Shown here one piece after another: positions 44,466 through 56,433 of a stretch of DNA of 64,000 bases. Each line of letters begins with the position of its first letter. Positions within the stretch are counted from its first letter, which is position 1. Below the pieces are notes generated by a model. The model made no database searches. It was not told the DNA's origin and saw nothing but the letters and a program-made list of their open reading frames with translations. Position numbers and translations under genes: made by a program. The DNA is from Lithobates sylvaticus (taxonomy: Eukaryota > Chordata > Amphibia > Anura > Ranidae). Where the stretch lies: contig CM053030.1 of the NCBI GenBank assembly GCA_028564925.1, positions 3,891,604 through 3,955,603 of the forward strand, given 5' to 3'.

Positions 44466-46019
44466 CCGTATATACTCGAGTATAAGCCGATCCGAATATA
44501 AGCCGAGGCACCTAATTTTACCACAGAAAACTGGGAAAACGTATTGACTCGAGTATAAGCCTAGGTTGAGAAATGTGCAGCTACTGTAAGTGGAAAAGAG
44601 GGTCAATAATGCCCATTTTCAGTATAAAAAGATTTTCGTGCAATAATAGCTAAACGAATAAATATAAAGTGCAATATGAAAAGTGACCAGTAGTTGGCGC
44701 TGGTGCTTAAAATTCAACAATGCTCATTTTCAGCCTCACTGTGCCCATTTGCAGCCATAGGCCCCCCGAACTTCAAACTTGGTAGTTAAGGGTTCCTAGA
44801 TGCCCCCTAGCTGCAGCCAAAATTTGGGGTCTCTGGACCCAAAGGGTCCCCGAAATGATATTGTTGCAGATGGACACAGTTGACCGACTTTGGGGCCCCG
44901 TATCTCAGGGTCACTTGGTGCTAGGAACCCCATCTTGGATATATTGTAATGTTGGTTCCACTGGGTTTTCACACCTAATTTGGGGTTCCTAGCACCAAGT
45001 GGCCCGAGATACGGGGGCCCCAAAGTCGGTTCGGAAAATGTCAAGCACTTTTCTGCAGCAGACAATGACATTTTCCGACCCCAATTTGGGGCCCCGTGTC
45101 TTGGGGTCACTTGGTGCTAGGAACCCCATCTCTGGATATGTTGTAGTGCTACTACCCAAAGGGTCCCCGAAATGATATTGTTGCAGATGGACACAGTTGA
45201 CCGACTTTGGGGCCCCGTATCTCAGGGTCACTTGGTGCTAGGAACCCCATCTTGGATATATTGTAATGTTGGTTCCACTGGGTTTTCACACCTAATTTGG
45301 GGTTCCTAGCACCAAGTGGCCCCGAGATACGGGGGCCCCAAAGTCGGTTCGGAAAATGTCAAGCACTTTTCTGCAGCAGGCAATGACATTTTCCGACCCG
45401 ACTTTGGGGCCCCGTAATCTCAGGGTCACTTGGTTCTAGGAACCCCATCTTGGATATGTTGTAGTGTTGGTTCCACTGGTTTCTCACACAAAATTTGGGG
45501 TTCCTAGCACCAAGTGGCCCCGAGATACGGGGCCCCAAAGTCGGTTCGGAAAATGTCAAGCACTTTTCTGCAGCAATGACATTTTCCGACCCGACTTTGG
45601 GGCCCCATATCTCGGGGCCACTTAATGCTAGGAACCCCATCTTGAATATGTTGTAGTGTTGGTTCCACTGGTTTCTCACACAAAATTTGGGGTTCCTAGC
45701 ACCAAGTGGCCCCGAGATACGGGGCCCCAAAGTCGGTTCGGAAAATGTCAAGCACTTTTCTGCAGCAGGCAATGACATTTTCCGACCCGACTTTGGGGCC
45801 ACTTGGTGCTAGGAACCCCATCTCTGGATATGTTGTAGTGCTAGTTCCACTGGGTTTGCATACCAAATTTGGGGCCCCGAGATACGGGGCCCAAAGTCGG
45901 GTTGGAAAATGTCATTCTCTGCTGCAGAAAAGTGCTTGACTCGAGTATAAGCCGAGGGGGGCGTTTTCAGCACAAAAAAAATGTGATGAAAAACTCGGCT
46001 TATACTCGAGTATATACGG
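44466..46019. mobile_element. TA-flanked MITE carrying a tandem array of palindromes
   Basis: The terminal repeats begin CCGTATATACTCGAGTATAA and pair for about 25 bases; TA flanks both sides (44464-44465 and 46020-46021). The interior from 44780 to 45905 is a tandem array of units of about 195 bp, each an inverted repeat: a GACTTTGGGGCCCCGTATCT-type arm and its complement separated by about 70 bases. About six CTTTGGGGCCC-type words occur at roughly 44888, 45087, 45208, 45403, 45596 and 45790. The TA target suggests the Tc1/mariner group; this is inference. Confidence 0.75.
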
Positions 46020-46021
46020 TA

Positions 46022-46313
46022 ACATTGTTATTATTTTATATACATGACAGATACATATTGCTACATTGTCCTCATTATTCCTGTACTGAGATCTGTAGAA
46101 CAATGTAATTATTATATATACATGACAGATAAGTATTGATACATTGTCCTCACTATACATCTGCAGTACTTTGCTCGGTAATAACTAGGAATTGATATAT
46201 ACGGACATTTCTGGGTGTACAGCTGTGTCTATAGAAGGTCTTATGATGTGGACGGAATGTTCCTAAATGTGTAAAACCCCCACACTGTACAAAATCCCCC
46301 CCTTGGAGCTCAC
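46022..46313. other. Direct repeat and presumed intron
   Basis: A segment of about 70 bases with ATATACATGACAGATA and ATTGTCCTCA occurs twice (46035-46090 and 46112-46165). The rest lies downstream (minus strand) of the candidate exon 46314-46451. No other gene. Confidence 0.4.
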
Positions 46314-46451
46314 CTCCCCTCCTCCATCCTGGGGATTATTTCCAGACTCCCTCCGGTCACCGTCAGATGGGGTCACCAGCAGCACGCAGATGACGAGAAC
46401 CCCCAAGATCACCAGAGTCCTCATAACTGATCCTCAGCTCGATCCTCACTA
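46314..46451 (-). CDS. Candidate signal-peptide exon of a small secreted protein
   Basis: On the minus strand an acceptor-like TTTCTGTCTTGTTCCAG ends just before 46451. After about 27 untranslated bases ATG (46424) opens MRTLVILGVLVICVLLVTPS, a clear hydrophobic signal peptide with a short R at position 2, followed by DGDRRESGNNPQDGGGE, an acidic, hydrophilic segment. The exon ends in GAG followed by the strong donor GTGAGC (46308-46313), in phase 0 after 37 codons. This looks like exon 2 of a gene with an untranslated first exon. The next in-phase candidate is at 29304, 17 kb away and separated by repeats. The product is unknown. Confidence 0.5.
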
Positions 46452-46745
46452 CTGGAACAAGACAGAAAGACGTTGTACAATGTGGGACCCCCACCCTCCC
46501 CTCCTCCTGGGACTGGCCCTTCCCTTCACAGCGCTCATAGCAGATTCTATGTATCCCTCCCCCTCTCCCTCGCAAATCTTCCCACATTCTACATTTATTA
46601 TACTGGAATTTGTTACGGATCAGGTTCTGGTATGTAAAAGAGGAAATGGGGTTGGGACTTTATATGAGCCAATAGCTACGATTTACCTCCATCCCCGATA
46701 ATTTGGAATAAAAAGAGAGATTTGGGACTTTGTATGAGGCACAAC
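46452..46745. other. Upstream of the candidate exon; dispersed-repeat fragment at 46709-46745
   Basis: Contains two similar GGGACTTTATATGAGCC/GGGACTTTGTATGAGGC words. Bases 46709-46745 are the inverted counterpart of 57797-57834 and form one side of the empty-site pair described for the hAT insertion. Confidence 0.5.
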
Positions 46746-48432
46746 CAGAGCCGATCGGCCCTATAGGCACACTATGCAAGCTGCATAGGGCCCCGCCGCT
46801 GTGGGGGGCCCCCAAGACCCAGCATCCCCCCTGCACCTCTGGCTGGCTGTTTAGTGTGCAGTGGGAGGAGGTGGAAGGCAGCGATCGGCAGCTCTATGGT
46901 GTCTGAGTGGGCGGCGGGATCTCCCTGGGGTTTGTAGTACTCTCAGTGTATACAGTGGAGAGGAGAAGGGAGGGGCCTCTGGCCTCTGACCCGGGCAGGT
47001 ATCAGTTTCACTTTCACTCTGCTTGAACACTGTTGCTGATGCCCGGGTCAGGGCCCCTCCCCTCTCCGCTGTATACATTCGGAGATAGAACTACTAGCCC
47101 CAGGGAGATCCCCTGCCTGTGGACACCATATAGCTGCCGATCGCCACCTCCCACCTCCACCAGCCAGGTACAGGGGAACCTCTGCAAGGGGGGTAGTCAG
47201 CTGTTTGTGGGCCCAAATTTAAGAGGGGGGGCTTTTTGGGGACACTAATGTAAGGAAGGGGGCCTCTGGGAACACTGATGTAAGGACGGGGCCCTCTGGG
47301 GACACTGATGTAAGGACGGGGCCCCCTGGGGACACTGATGTAAGAGGGGGCCCCCTGGGGACACTGATGTAAGAGGGGGCCCCCTGGGGACTCTGATGTA
47401 AGAGGGGGCCCCTGGGGACACTAATGTCAGAGAGGGGGCTCTCTGGGGACCCTGGTGTAAGTGGGGGCTCTCTGAGGACCCTGATGTAAGGGGGAAACTC
47501 TCTGGGGACCCTGATGTAAGGGGATACCCTCTGGGGACCCTGATGTAAGTAGGGAGGCTCACTGGGGACCCTGATGTAAGGAGGGGCTCTCTGAGGACAC
47601 TGATGTAAGGGGGGCTCTCTGGGGACCCTGATGTAAGGAGGGGCTCTCTGGGGACCCTGATGTAAGGGGAGGCTCTCTGGGGACTCTGATGTAAGGGGAG
47701 GCTCTCTGGGGACCCTGATGTAGGGGGAGACTCTCTGAGGGCACTGATTTAAGGGGGGCTCTCTGGAGACCCTGATGTAAGGGGAGGCTCTCTGGGGATC
47801 CTGATGTAAGGGGAGGCTCTCTGGGGATCCTGATGTAAGGGGAGGCTCTCTGGGGATCCTGATGTAAGGGGAGGCTCTCTGGGGATCCTGATGTAAGGGG
47901 AGGCTCTCTGGGGATCCTGATGTAAGGGGAGGCTCTCTGGGGATCCTGATGTAAGGGGAGGCTCTCTGGGGACCCTGATGTAAGGGGGAGGCTCTCTGGG
48001 ATCCTGATGTAAGGGGAGTCTCTCTGGGGATCCTGATGTAAGGGGAGTCTCTCTGGGGATCCTGATGTAAGGGGGGGCTCTCTGGGGACCCTGATGTAAG
48101 GGGAGGCTCTCTGGGGACCCTGATGTAGGGGGAGACTCTCTAGGGACCCTGATGTAAGGGGAGGCTCTCTGGGGACCCTAATGTAGGGGGAGGCTCTCTG
48201 GGGACCCTGATGTAGGGGGGAGACTCTCTGAGGACCTCATTCTGTTTTATATTGTTGTACTTATTCTTTGACTGTTTTTTTTTTAAAGGAGGGAGGATTG
48301 TTTTGGAAGCGCTGAAGTGTCAGGTGTGACTGTGTGGCAAATGGTTTCCATAGCTCACGGCATCACGGGTCGAGTAAAGGGCCCCTTAGCAAAATTTTGC
48401 TTAGGGCCCCAGGGAGGTCAGGATCGGCACTG
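46746..48432. mobile_element. hAT-like element with internal 29-bp minisatellite
   Basis: The ends are CAGAGCCGATC (46746) and GGATCGGCACTG (ending 48432), imperfect TIRs. Flanks are GGCACAAC (46738-46745) and GGCACAAC (48433-48440), a perfect 8-bp duplication. Bases 47230-48235 hold about 34 units of 29 bp (GGCTCTCTGGGGACCCTGAT followed by GTAAGGGGA). No transposase frame. An empty version of the site is present in inverted orientation at 57749-57834. Confidence 0.9.
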
Positions 48433-48558
48433 GGCACAACGCTACATAACATAATGAGAGCCAATCAATGTAAACATTATTTAATTAGTACACATGGCAT
48501 ACATAACATTGTAACATAGTATAAATAAATTAAAATAGCATAATCAATAATCGGTCAC
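48433..48558. repeat. Dispersed-repeat fragment and left copy of 61-bp direct repeat
   Basis: 48433-48493 continues the locus after the hAT and holds the uninterrupted TTAA site (ATTATTTAATTAGTACAC at 48477-48493) that matches the flanks of the 56796 element. 48498-48558 is a 61-bp sequence that recurs with one mismatch at 55398-55458. Confidence 0.8.
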
Positions 48559-51500
48559 GTTCCACGTGGAAGGAATCTACATCTCTATGTAGAGATGTCT
48601 CCTAGGAGGCTTCTTCTAGTCTCTATTTGGGGATGTCTCCTAGGAGGCTTCTCCTAGTCTCTATACTGTATGGGGACATCTCCTAGGAGGCTTCTTCTAG
48701 TCTCTATACTGTATGGGGATGTCTCCTAGTAGGCTTCTTCTAGTCTCTATAAGGGGACGTCTCCTAGGAGGCTTCTTCTAGTCTCTATACTGTATGGGGA
48801 TGTCTCCTAGTAGGCTTCTTCTAGTCTCTATAAGGGGACGTCTCCTAGGAGGCTTCTTCTAGTCTCTATATGGGGACGTCTCCTAGGAGGCTTCTTCTAG
48901 TCTCTATACTGTATGGGGATGTCTCCTAGGAGGCTTCTTCTAGTCTCTATACTGTATGGGGATGTCTCCTAGGAGGCTTCTTCTTGTCTCTATACTGTAT
49001 GGGGACGTCTCCTAGGAGGCTTCTTCTAGTCTCTATATGGGGACGTCTCCTAGGAGGCTTCTTCTAGTCTCTATACTGTATGGGGATGTCTCCTAGGAGG
49101 CTTCTTCTAGTCTCTATACTGTATGGGGATGTCTCCTAGTAGGCGTCTTCTAGTCTCTATACTGTATGGGGACGTCTCCTAGGAGGCTTCTTCTAGTCTC
49201 TATACTGTATGGGGATGTCTCCTAGGAGGCTTCTTCTAGTCTCTATACTGTATGGGGATGTCTCCTAGTAGCTTTCTTCTAGTCTCTATACTGTATGGGG
49301 ATGTCTCCTAGGAGGCTTCTTCTAGTCTCTATACTGTATGGGGATGTCTCCTAGTAGCTTTCTTCTAGTCTCTATACTGTATGGGGATGTCTCCTAGTAG
49401 CTTTCTTCTAGTCTCTATACTGTATGGGGATGTCTCCTAGGAGGCTTCTTCTAGTCTCTGTACTGTATGGGGATGTCTCCTAGTATCTTTCTTCTAGTCT
49501 CTATACTGTATGGGGATGTCTCCTAGTAGGCTTCTTCTAGTCTCTATACTGTATGGGGATGTCTCCTAGTAGCTTTCTTCTAGTCTCTATACTGTATGGG
49601 GACGTCTCCTAGTAGGCATCTTCTAGTCTCTATACTGTATGGGGACGTCTCCTAGGAGGCTTCTCCAAGTCTCTATACTGTATGGGGATGTCTCCTAGGA
49701 GGCTTCTCCTAGTCTCTATACTGTATGGGGACATCTCCTAGGAGGCTTCTTCTAGTCTCTATACTGTATGGGGTTGTCTCCTGGTAGGCTTCTTCTAGTC
49801 TCTATAAGGGGACGTCTCCTAGGAGGCTTCTTCTTGTCTCTATACTGTATGGGGACGTCTCCTAGGAGGCTTCTTCTAGTCTCTATATGGGGACGTCTCC
49901 TAGGAGGCTTCTTCTAGTCTCTATACTGTATGGGGATGTCTCCTAGGAGGCTTCTTCTAGTCTCTATACTGTATGGGGATGTCTCCTAGTAGGCGTCTTC
50001 TAGTCTCTATACTGTATGGGGACGTCTCCTAGGAGGCTTCTTCTAGTCTCTATACTGTATGGGGATGTCTCCTAGGAGGCTTCTTCTAGTCTCTATACTG
50101 TATGGGGATGTCTCCTAGTAGCTTTCTTCTAGTCTCTATACTGTATGGGGATGTCTCCTAGGAGGCTTCTTCTAGTCTCTATACTGTATGGGGATGTCTC
50201 CTAGTAGCTTTCTTCTAGTCTCTATACTGTATGGGGATGTCTCCTAGTAGCTTTCTTCTAGTCTCTATACTGTATGGGGATGTCTCCTAGGAGGCTTCTT
50301 CTAGTCTCTGTACTGTATGGGGATGTCTCCTAGTATCTTTCTTCTAGTCTCTATACTGTATGGGGATGTCTCCTAGTAGGCTTCTTCTAGTCTCTATACT
50401 GTATGGGGATGTCTCCTAGTAGCTTTCTTCTAGTCTCTATACTGTATGGGGACGTCTCCTAGTAGGCATCTTCTAGTCTCTATACTGTATGGGGACGTCT
50501 CCTAGGAGGCTTCTCCAAGTCTCTATACTGTATGGGGATGTCTCCTAGGAGGCTTCTCCTAGTCTCTATACTGTATGGGGACATCTCCTAGGAGGCTTCT
50601 TCTAGTCTCTATACTGTATGGGGTTGTCTCCTGGTAGGCTTCTTCTAGTCTCTATAAGGGGACGTCTCCTAGGAGGCTTCTTCTTGTCTCTATACTGTAT
50701 GGGGACGTCTCCTAGGAGGCTTCTTCTAGTCTCTATATGGGGACGTCTCCTAGGAGGCTTCTTCTAGTCTCTATACTGTATGGGGATGTCTCCTAGGAGG
50801 CTTCTTCTAGTCTCTATACTGTATGGGGATGTCTCCTAGTAGGCGTCTTCTAGTCTCTATACTGTATGGGGACGTCTCCTAGGAGGCTTCTTCTAGTCTC
50901 TATACTGTATGGGGATGTCTCCTAGGAGGCTTCTTCTAGTCTCTATACTGTATGGGGATGTCTCCTAGTAGCTTTCTTCTAGTCTCTATACTGTATGGGG
51001 ATGTCTCCTAGGAGGCTTCTTCTAGTCTCTATACTGTATGGGGATGTCTCCTAGTAGCTTTCTTCTAGTCTCTATACTGTATGGGGATGTCTCCTAGTAG
51101 CTTTCTTCTAGTCTCTATACTGTATGGGGATGTCTCCTAGGAGGCTTCTTCTAGTCTCTGTACTGTATGGGGATGTCTCCTAGTATCTTTCTTCTAGTCT
51201 CTATACTGTATGGGGATGTCTCCTAGTAGGCTTCTTCTAGTCTCTATACTGTATGGGGATGTCTCCTAGTAGCTTTCTTCTAGTCTCTATACTGTATGGG
51301 GATGTCTCCTAGTACCTTCTTTCTAGTCTCTATACTGTATGGGGACGTCTCCTAGTAGGCATCTTCTAGTCTCTATACTGTATGGGGACGTCTCCTAGGA
51401 GGCTTCTCCAAGTCTCTATACTGTATGGGGATGTCTCCTAGGAGGCTTCTTCTAGTCTCTATACTGTATGGGGATGTCTCCTAGGAGTCCTCTTCTAGTC

Positions 51501-54500
51501 TCTATACTGTATGTGGATGTCTCCTAGTAGGCTTCTTCTAGTCTCTATACTGTATGGGGATGTCTCCTAGTAGCTTTCTTCTAGTCTCTATACTGTATGG
51601 GGATGTCTCCTAGTAGCTTTCTTCTAGTCTCTATACTGTATGGGGATGTCTCCTAGTAGGCTTCTTCTAGTCTCTATACTGTATGGGGATGTCTCCTGGT
51701 AGGCTTCTTCTAGTCTCTATACTGTATGGGAACGTCTCCTAGTAGGCTTCTTCTAGTCTCTATACTGTATGGGGACGTCTCCTAGGAGGCTTCTTCTAGT
51801 CTCTATACTGTATGGGGATGTCTCCTAGTAGGCTTCTTCTAGTCTCTATACTGTATGGGGATGTCTCCTAGTAGGCTTCTTCTAGTCTCTATACTGTATG
51901 GGGACGTCTCCTAGGAGGCTTCTTCTAGTCTCTATACTGTATGGGGACGTCTCCTAGGAGGCTTCTTCTAGTCTCTATACTGTATGGGGACGTCTCCTAG
52001 GAGGCTTCTTCTAGTCTCTATATGGGGACGTCTCCTAGGAGGCTTCTTCTAGTCTCTATACTGTATGGGGACGTCTCCTAGGAGGCTTCTCCTAGTCTCT
52101 ATACTGTATGGGAACGTCTCCTAGGAGGCTTCTTCTAGTCTCTATACTGTATGGGGACGTCTCCTAGGAGGCTTCTTCTAGTCTCTATATGGGGACGTCT
52201 CCTAGGAGGCTTCTTCTAGTCTCTATACTGTATGGGGACGTCTCCTAGGAGGCTTCTCCTAGTCTCTATACTGTATGGGGACGTCTCCTAGGAGGCTTCT
52301 TCTAGTCTCTATACTGTATGGGGACGTCTCCTAGGAGGCTTCTTCTAGTCTCTATATGGGGACGTCTCCTAGGAGGCTTCTTCTAGTCTCTATACTGTAT
52401 GGGGACGTCTCCTAGGAGGCTTCTTCTAGTCTCTATACTGTATGGGGACGTCTCCTAGGAGGCTTCTCCAAGTCTCTATACTGTATGGGGATGTCTCCTA
52501 GGAGTCTTCTTCTAGTCTCTATACTGTATGGGGATGTCTCCTAGGAGGCTTCTTCTAGTTTCTATACTGTATGGGGACGTCTCCTAGGAGGCTTCTTCTA
52601 GTCTCTATACTGTATGGGGATGTCTCCTAGTAGGCTTCTTCTAGTCTCTATACTGTATGGGGATGTCTCCTAGTAGGCTTCTTCTAGTCTCTATACTGTA
52701 TGGGGACGTCTCCTAGGAGGCTTCTTCTAGTCTCTATACTGTATGGGGATGTCTCCTAGTAGGCTTCTTCTAGTCTCTATACTGTATGGGGACGTCTCCT
52801 AGGAGGCTTCTTCTAGTCTCTATACTGTATGGGGATGTCTCCTAGTAGGCTTCTTCTAGTCTCTATACTGTATGGGGATGTCTCCTAGTAGGCTTCTTCT
52901 AGTCTCTATACTGTATGGGGACGTCTCCTAGGAGGCTTCTTCTAGTCGCTATACTGTATGGGGACGTCTCCTAGGAGGCTTCTTCTAGTCTCTATACTGT
53001 ATGGGGACGTCTCCTAGGAGGCTTCTTCTAGTCTCTATATGGGGACGTCTCCTAGGAGGCTTCTTCTAGTCTCTATACTGTATGGGGACGTCTCCTAGGA
53101 GGCTTCTCCTAGTCTCTATACTGTATGGGAACGTCTCCTAGGAGGCTTCTTCTAGTCTCTATACTGTATGGGGACGTCTCCTAGGAGGCTTCTTCTAGTC
53201 TCTATATGGGGACGTCTCCTAGGAGGCTTCTTCTAGTCTCTATACTGTATGGGGACGTCTCCTAGGAGGCTTCTCCTAGTCTCTATACTGTATGGGGACG
53301 TCTCCTAGGAGGCTTCTTCTAGTCTCTATACTGTATGGGGACGTCTCCTAGGAGGCTTCTTCTAGTCTCTATATGGGGACGTCTCCTAGGAGGCTTCTTC
53401 TAGTCTCTATACTGTATGGGGACGTCTCCTAGGAGGCTTCTTTTAGTCTCTATACTGTATGGGGACGTCTCCTAGGAGGCTTCTCCAAGTCTCTATACTG
53501 TATGGGGATGTCTCCTAGGAGTCTTCTTCTAGTCTCTATACTGTATGGGGATGTCTCCTAGGAGGCTTCTTCTAGTTTCTATACTGTATGGGGACGTCTC
53601 CTAGGAGGCTTCTTCTAGTCTCTATACTGTATGGGGATGTCTCCTAGGAGGCTTCTTCTAGTCTCTATACTGTATGGGGATGTCTCCTAGTAGGCTTCTT
53701 CTAGTCTCTATACTGTATGGGGACGTCTCCTAGTAGCTTTCTTCTAGTCTCTATACTGTATGGGGATGTCTCCTAGTAGCTTTCTTCTAGTCTCTATACT
53801 GTATGGGGATGTCTCCTAGTAGCTTTCTTCTAGTCTCTATACTGTATGGGGATGTCTCCTAGGAGGCTTCTTCTAGTCTCTATACTGTATGGGGATGTCT
53901 CCTAGTAGGCGTCTTCTAGTCTCTATACTGTATGGGGACGTCTCCTAGTAGGCTTCTTCTAGTCTCTATACTGTATGGGGACGTCTCCTAGGAGGCTTCT
54001 TCTAGTCTCTATACTGTATGGGGACGTCTCCTAGGAGGCTTCTTCTAGTCTCTATACTGTATGGGGATGTCTCCTAGGAGGCTTCTTCTAGTCTCTATAC
54101 TGTATGGGGATGTCTCCTACTAGGCGTCTTCTAGTCTCTATACTGTATGGGGATGTCTCCTAGTAGCTTTCTTCTAGTCTCTATACTGTATGGGGATGTC
54201 TCCTAGTAGCTTTCTTCTAGTCTCTATACTGTATGGGGATGTCTCCTAGGAGGCTTCTTCTAGTCTCTATACTGTATGGGGATGTCTCCTACTAGGCGTC
54301 TTCTAGTCTCTATACTGTATGGGGATGTCTCCTAGTAGCTTTCTTCTAGTCTCTATACTGTATAGGGATGTCTCCTAGGAGGCTTCTTCTAGTCTCTGTA
54401 CTGTATGGGGATGTCTCCTAGTATCTTTCTTCTAGTCTCTATACTGTATGGGGATGTCTCCTAGTAGGCTTCTTCTAGTCTCTATACTGTATGGGGATGT

Positions 54501-55397
54501 CTCCTAGTAGCTTTCTTCTAGTCTCTATACTGTATGGGGACGTCTCCTAGTAGGCATCTTCTAGTCTCTATACTGTATGGGGATGTCTCCTAGGAGGCTT
54601 CTTCTAGTCTCTATACTGTATGGGGATGTCTCCTAGTAGCTTTCTTCTAGTCTCTATACTGTATGGGGACGTCTCCTAGTAGGCATCTTCTAGTCTCTAT
54701 ACTGTATGGGGATGTCTCCTAGGAGTCCTCTTCTAGTCTCTATACTGTATGTGGATGTCTCCTAGTAGGCTTCTTCTAGTCTCTATACTGTATGGGGATG
54801 TCTCCTAGTAGCTTTCTTCTAGTCTCTATACTGTATGGGGATGTCTCCTAGTAGCTTTCTTCTAGTCTCTATACTGTATGGGGATGTCTCCTAGTAGGCT
54901 TCTTCTAGTCTCTATACTGTATGGGGATGTCTCCTGGTAGGCTTCTTCTAGTCTCTATACTGTATGGGAACGTCTCCTAGTAGGCTTCTTCTAGTCTCTA
55001 TACTGTATGGGGACGTCTTCTAGGAGGCTTCTTCTAGTCTCTATACTGTATGGGGATGTCTCCTAGTAGGCTTCTTCTAGTCTCTATACTGTATGGGGAT
55101 GTCTCCTAGTAGGCTTCTTCTAGTCTCTATACTGTATGGGGACGTCTCCTAGGAGGCTTCTTCTAGTCTCTATACTGTATGGGGATGTCTCCTAGTAGGC
55201 TTCTTCTAGTCTCTATACTGTATGGGGATGTCTCCTAGTAGGCTTCTTCTAGTCTCTATATGGGGACGTCTCCTAGGAGGCTTCTCCAAGTCGCTATATG
55301 GGAATCAGGGCCCTCTTTTCAACTGAGCATGCTGGGCAGTTGTCCGGGGGCCCCACTTGCCTGGAGGGCCCCACCCAGGGCCGATCCTGGACGGGTG
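48559..55397 (+). mobile_element. Large satellite-bearing element (43-bp units)
   Basis: It begins GTTCCACGTGGAAGG as at 39495, contains about 157 satellite units to 55290 (43 bp, TCTCTATACTGTATGGGG followed by ATGTCTCCTAGGAGGCTTCT; 38-bp variants lack CTGTA) and ends with the CAGGGCC-type segment at 55307-55397. It is flanked by a 61-bp direct repeat with one mismatch (48498-48558 and 55398-55458). An 850-bp higher-order unit repeats three times: GGGTTGTCTCCTGGTAGGCT at 49771 and 50621, and the CTCTATATGGGGACG block at 49021, 49871 and 50721. A 1,017-bp period links 52111 and 53128. Confidence 0.85.
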
Positions 55398-55534
55398 CAT
55401 ACGTAACATTGTAACATAGTATAAATAAATTAAAATAGCATAATCAATAATCGGTCACATATAGAACTTGTATGTAAAATCGGTAAATATTACATATTAA
55501 ACTCAAGACAATAAACATAATAATGGACCTAGGG
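55398..55534. repeat. Right copy of 61-bp direct repeat and flank
   Basis: 55398-55458 repeats 48498-48558. The rest, to the hAT at 55535, shows no feature except the target duplication ACCTAGGG (55527-55534). Confidence 0.75.
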
Positions 55535-56425
55535 CAGGGGTTCCCAGCCAGTGGCCCGGGGGCCACGTGTAGCCTGCGGAGTCCTCTGATGTGGCCCTCG
55601 ACCTCCTGCTCTAAAATGGCAGGTTGGCAAGCCCAGATCACGGGTTGCCGACCCACCATCCCAGAGCAGCAGTTTTGTGAATGAAGCCGCTGGTAGTGGA
55701 AGCAAGTGGCTGCGGAGCAGAGCCACATAAGCCAATGCTTCCTGTATAGCACCCGCTCCTGTCACAGGCGGAGTGATACCAAATGCACTCCGCATGGGAC
55801 AGCAACAGCCAGCGATACCAGAATGGAAGACGGTTATTAAAGGTAAGTTTACTACTAAATTCACAGTATATATGGATATATCTGTTTTGCAGTGGTTACT
55901 GGGCTGCTTTCAAAATGATCCGCAGGTGCAGCGCAGCTGCGGGTTACCTGCATTGAGCCATAGACTTCTGTTATTACCTGCGGGTTTGTTGCGCCTTCAG
56001 AAAGTGCGCCACACCTGCAGGATATAATAGAAGTTTACAGCAAAGTGCAGCTAACCCGCAGAAAATCCACAGGTTCACTGCGCTGCACCCGCGTTTTGGG
56101 CAAATCGCAGCGCATCAGTGTGAAAGCAGCCTTAGGCCCCTTTCACATGACTGGTCCAACCCAATCGGACTTACTATTCACCTCTATGGAGCAGCAGATG
56201 TAAACGGACTTGTGTCTGTTTACACACGCCTACCTAAAAAAAAAATAGAAAGGGATCTGCCCCTTCCGTCTGGGCAAATCGGATTGGATCAGAGGGCCCA
56301 TAGAGTAGAGTGGGCTGTGTCCGTGGACACGGACCTGTCATCCTCCCGCTCCGTTCATTGTGGCCCGCGACCAGTTACCAATTCGCTTAAGTGGCTCTCG
56401 CTCTTCAAAAGGTTGGGCACCCCTG
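55535..56425. mobile_element. hAT non-autonomous element with perfect 8-bp target duplication
   Basis: The ends are CAGGGGTTCCCAGCC and GGTTGGGCACCCCTG (right end at 56425), inverted repeats with two mismatches. Both flanks are ACCTAGGG (55527-55534 and 56426-56433). The length is 891 bp with no transposase. The CAGGGGTNCCCA ends are typical of hAT elements. Confidence 0.9.
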
Positions 56426-56433
56426 ACCTAGGG

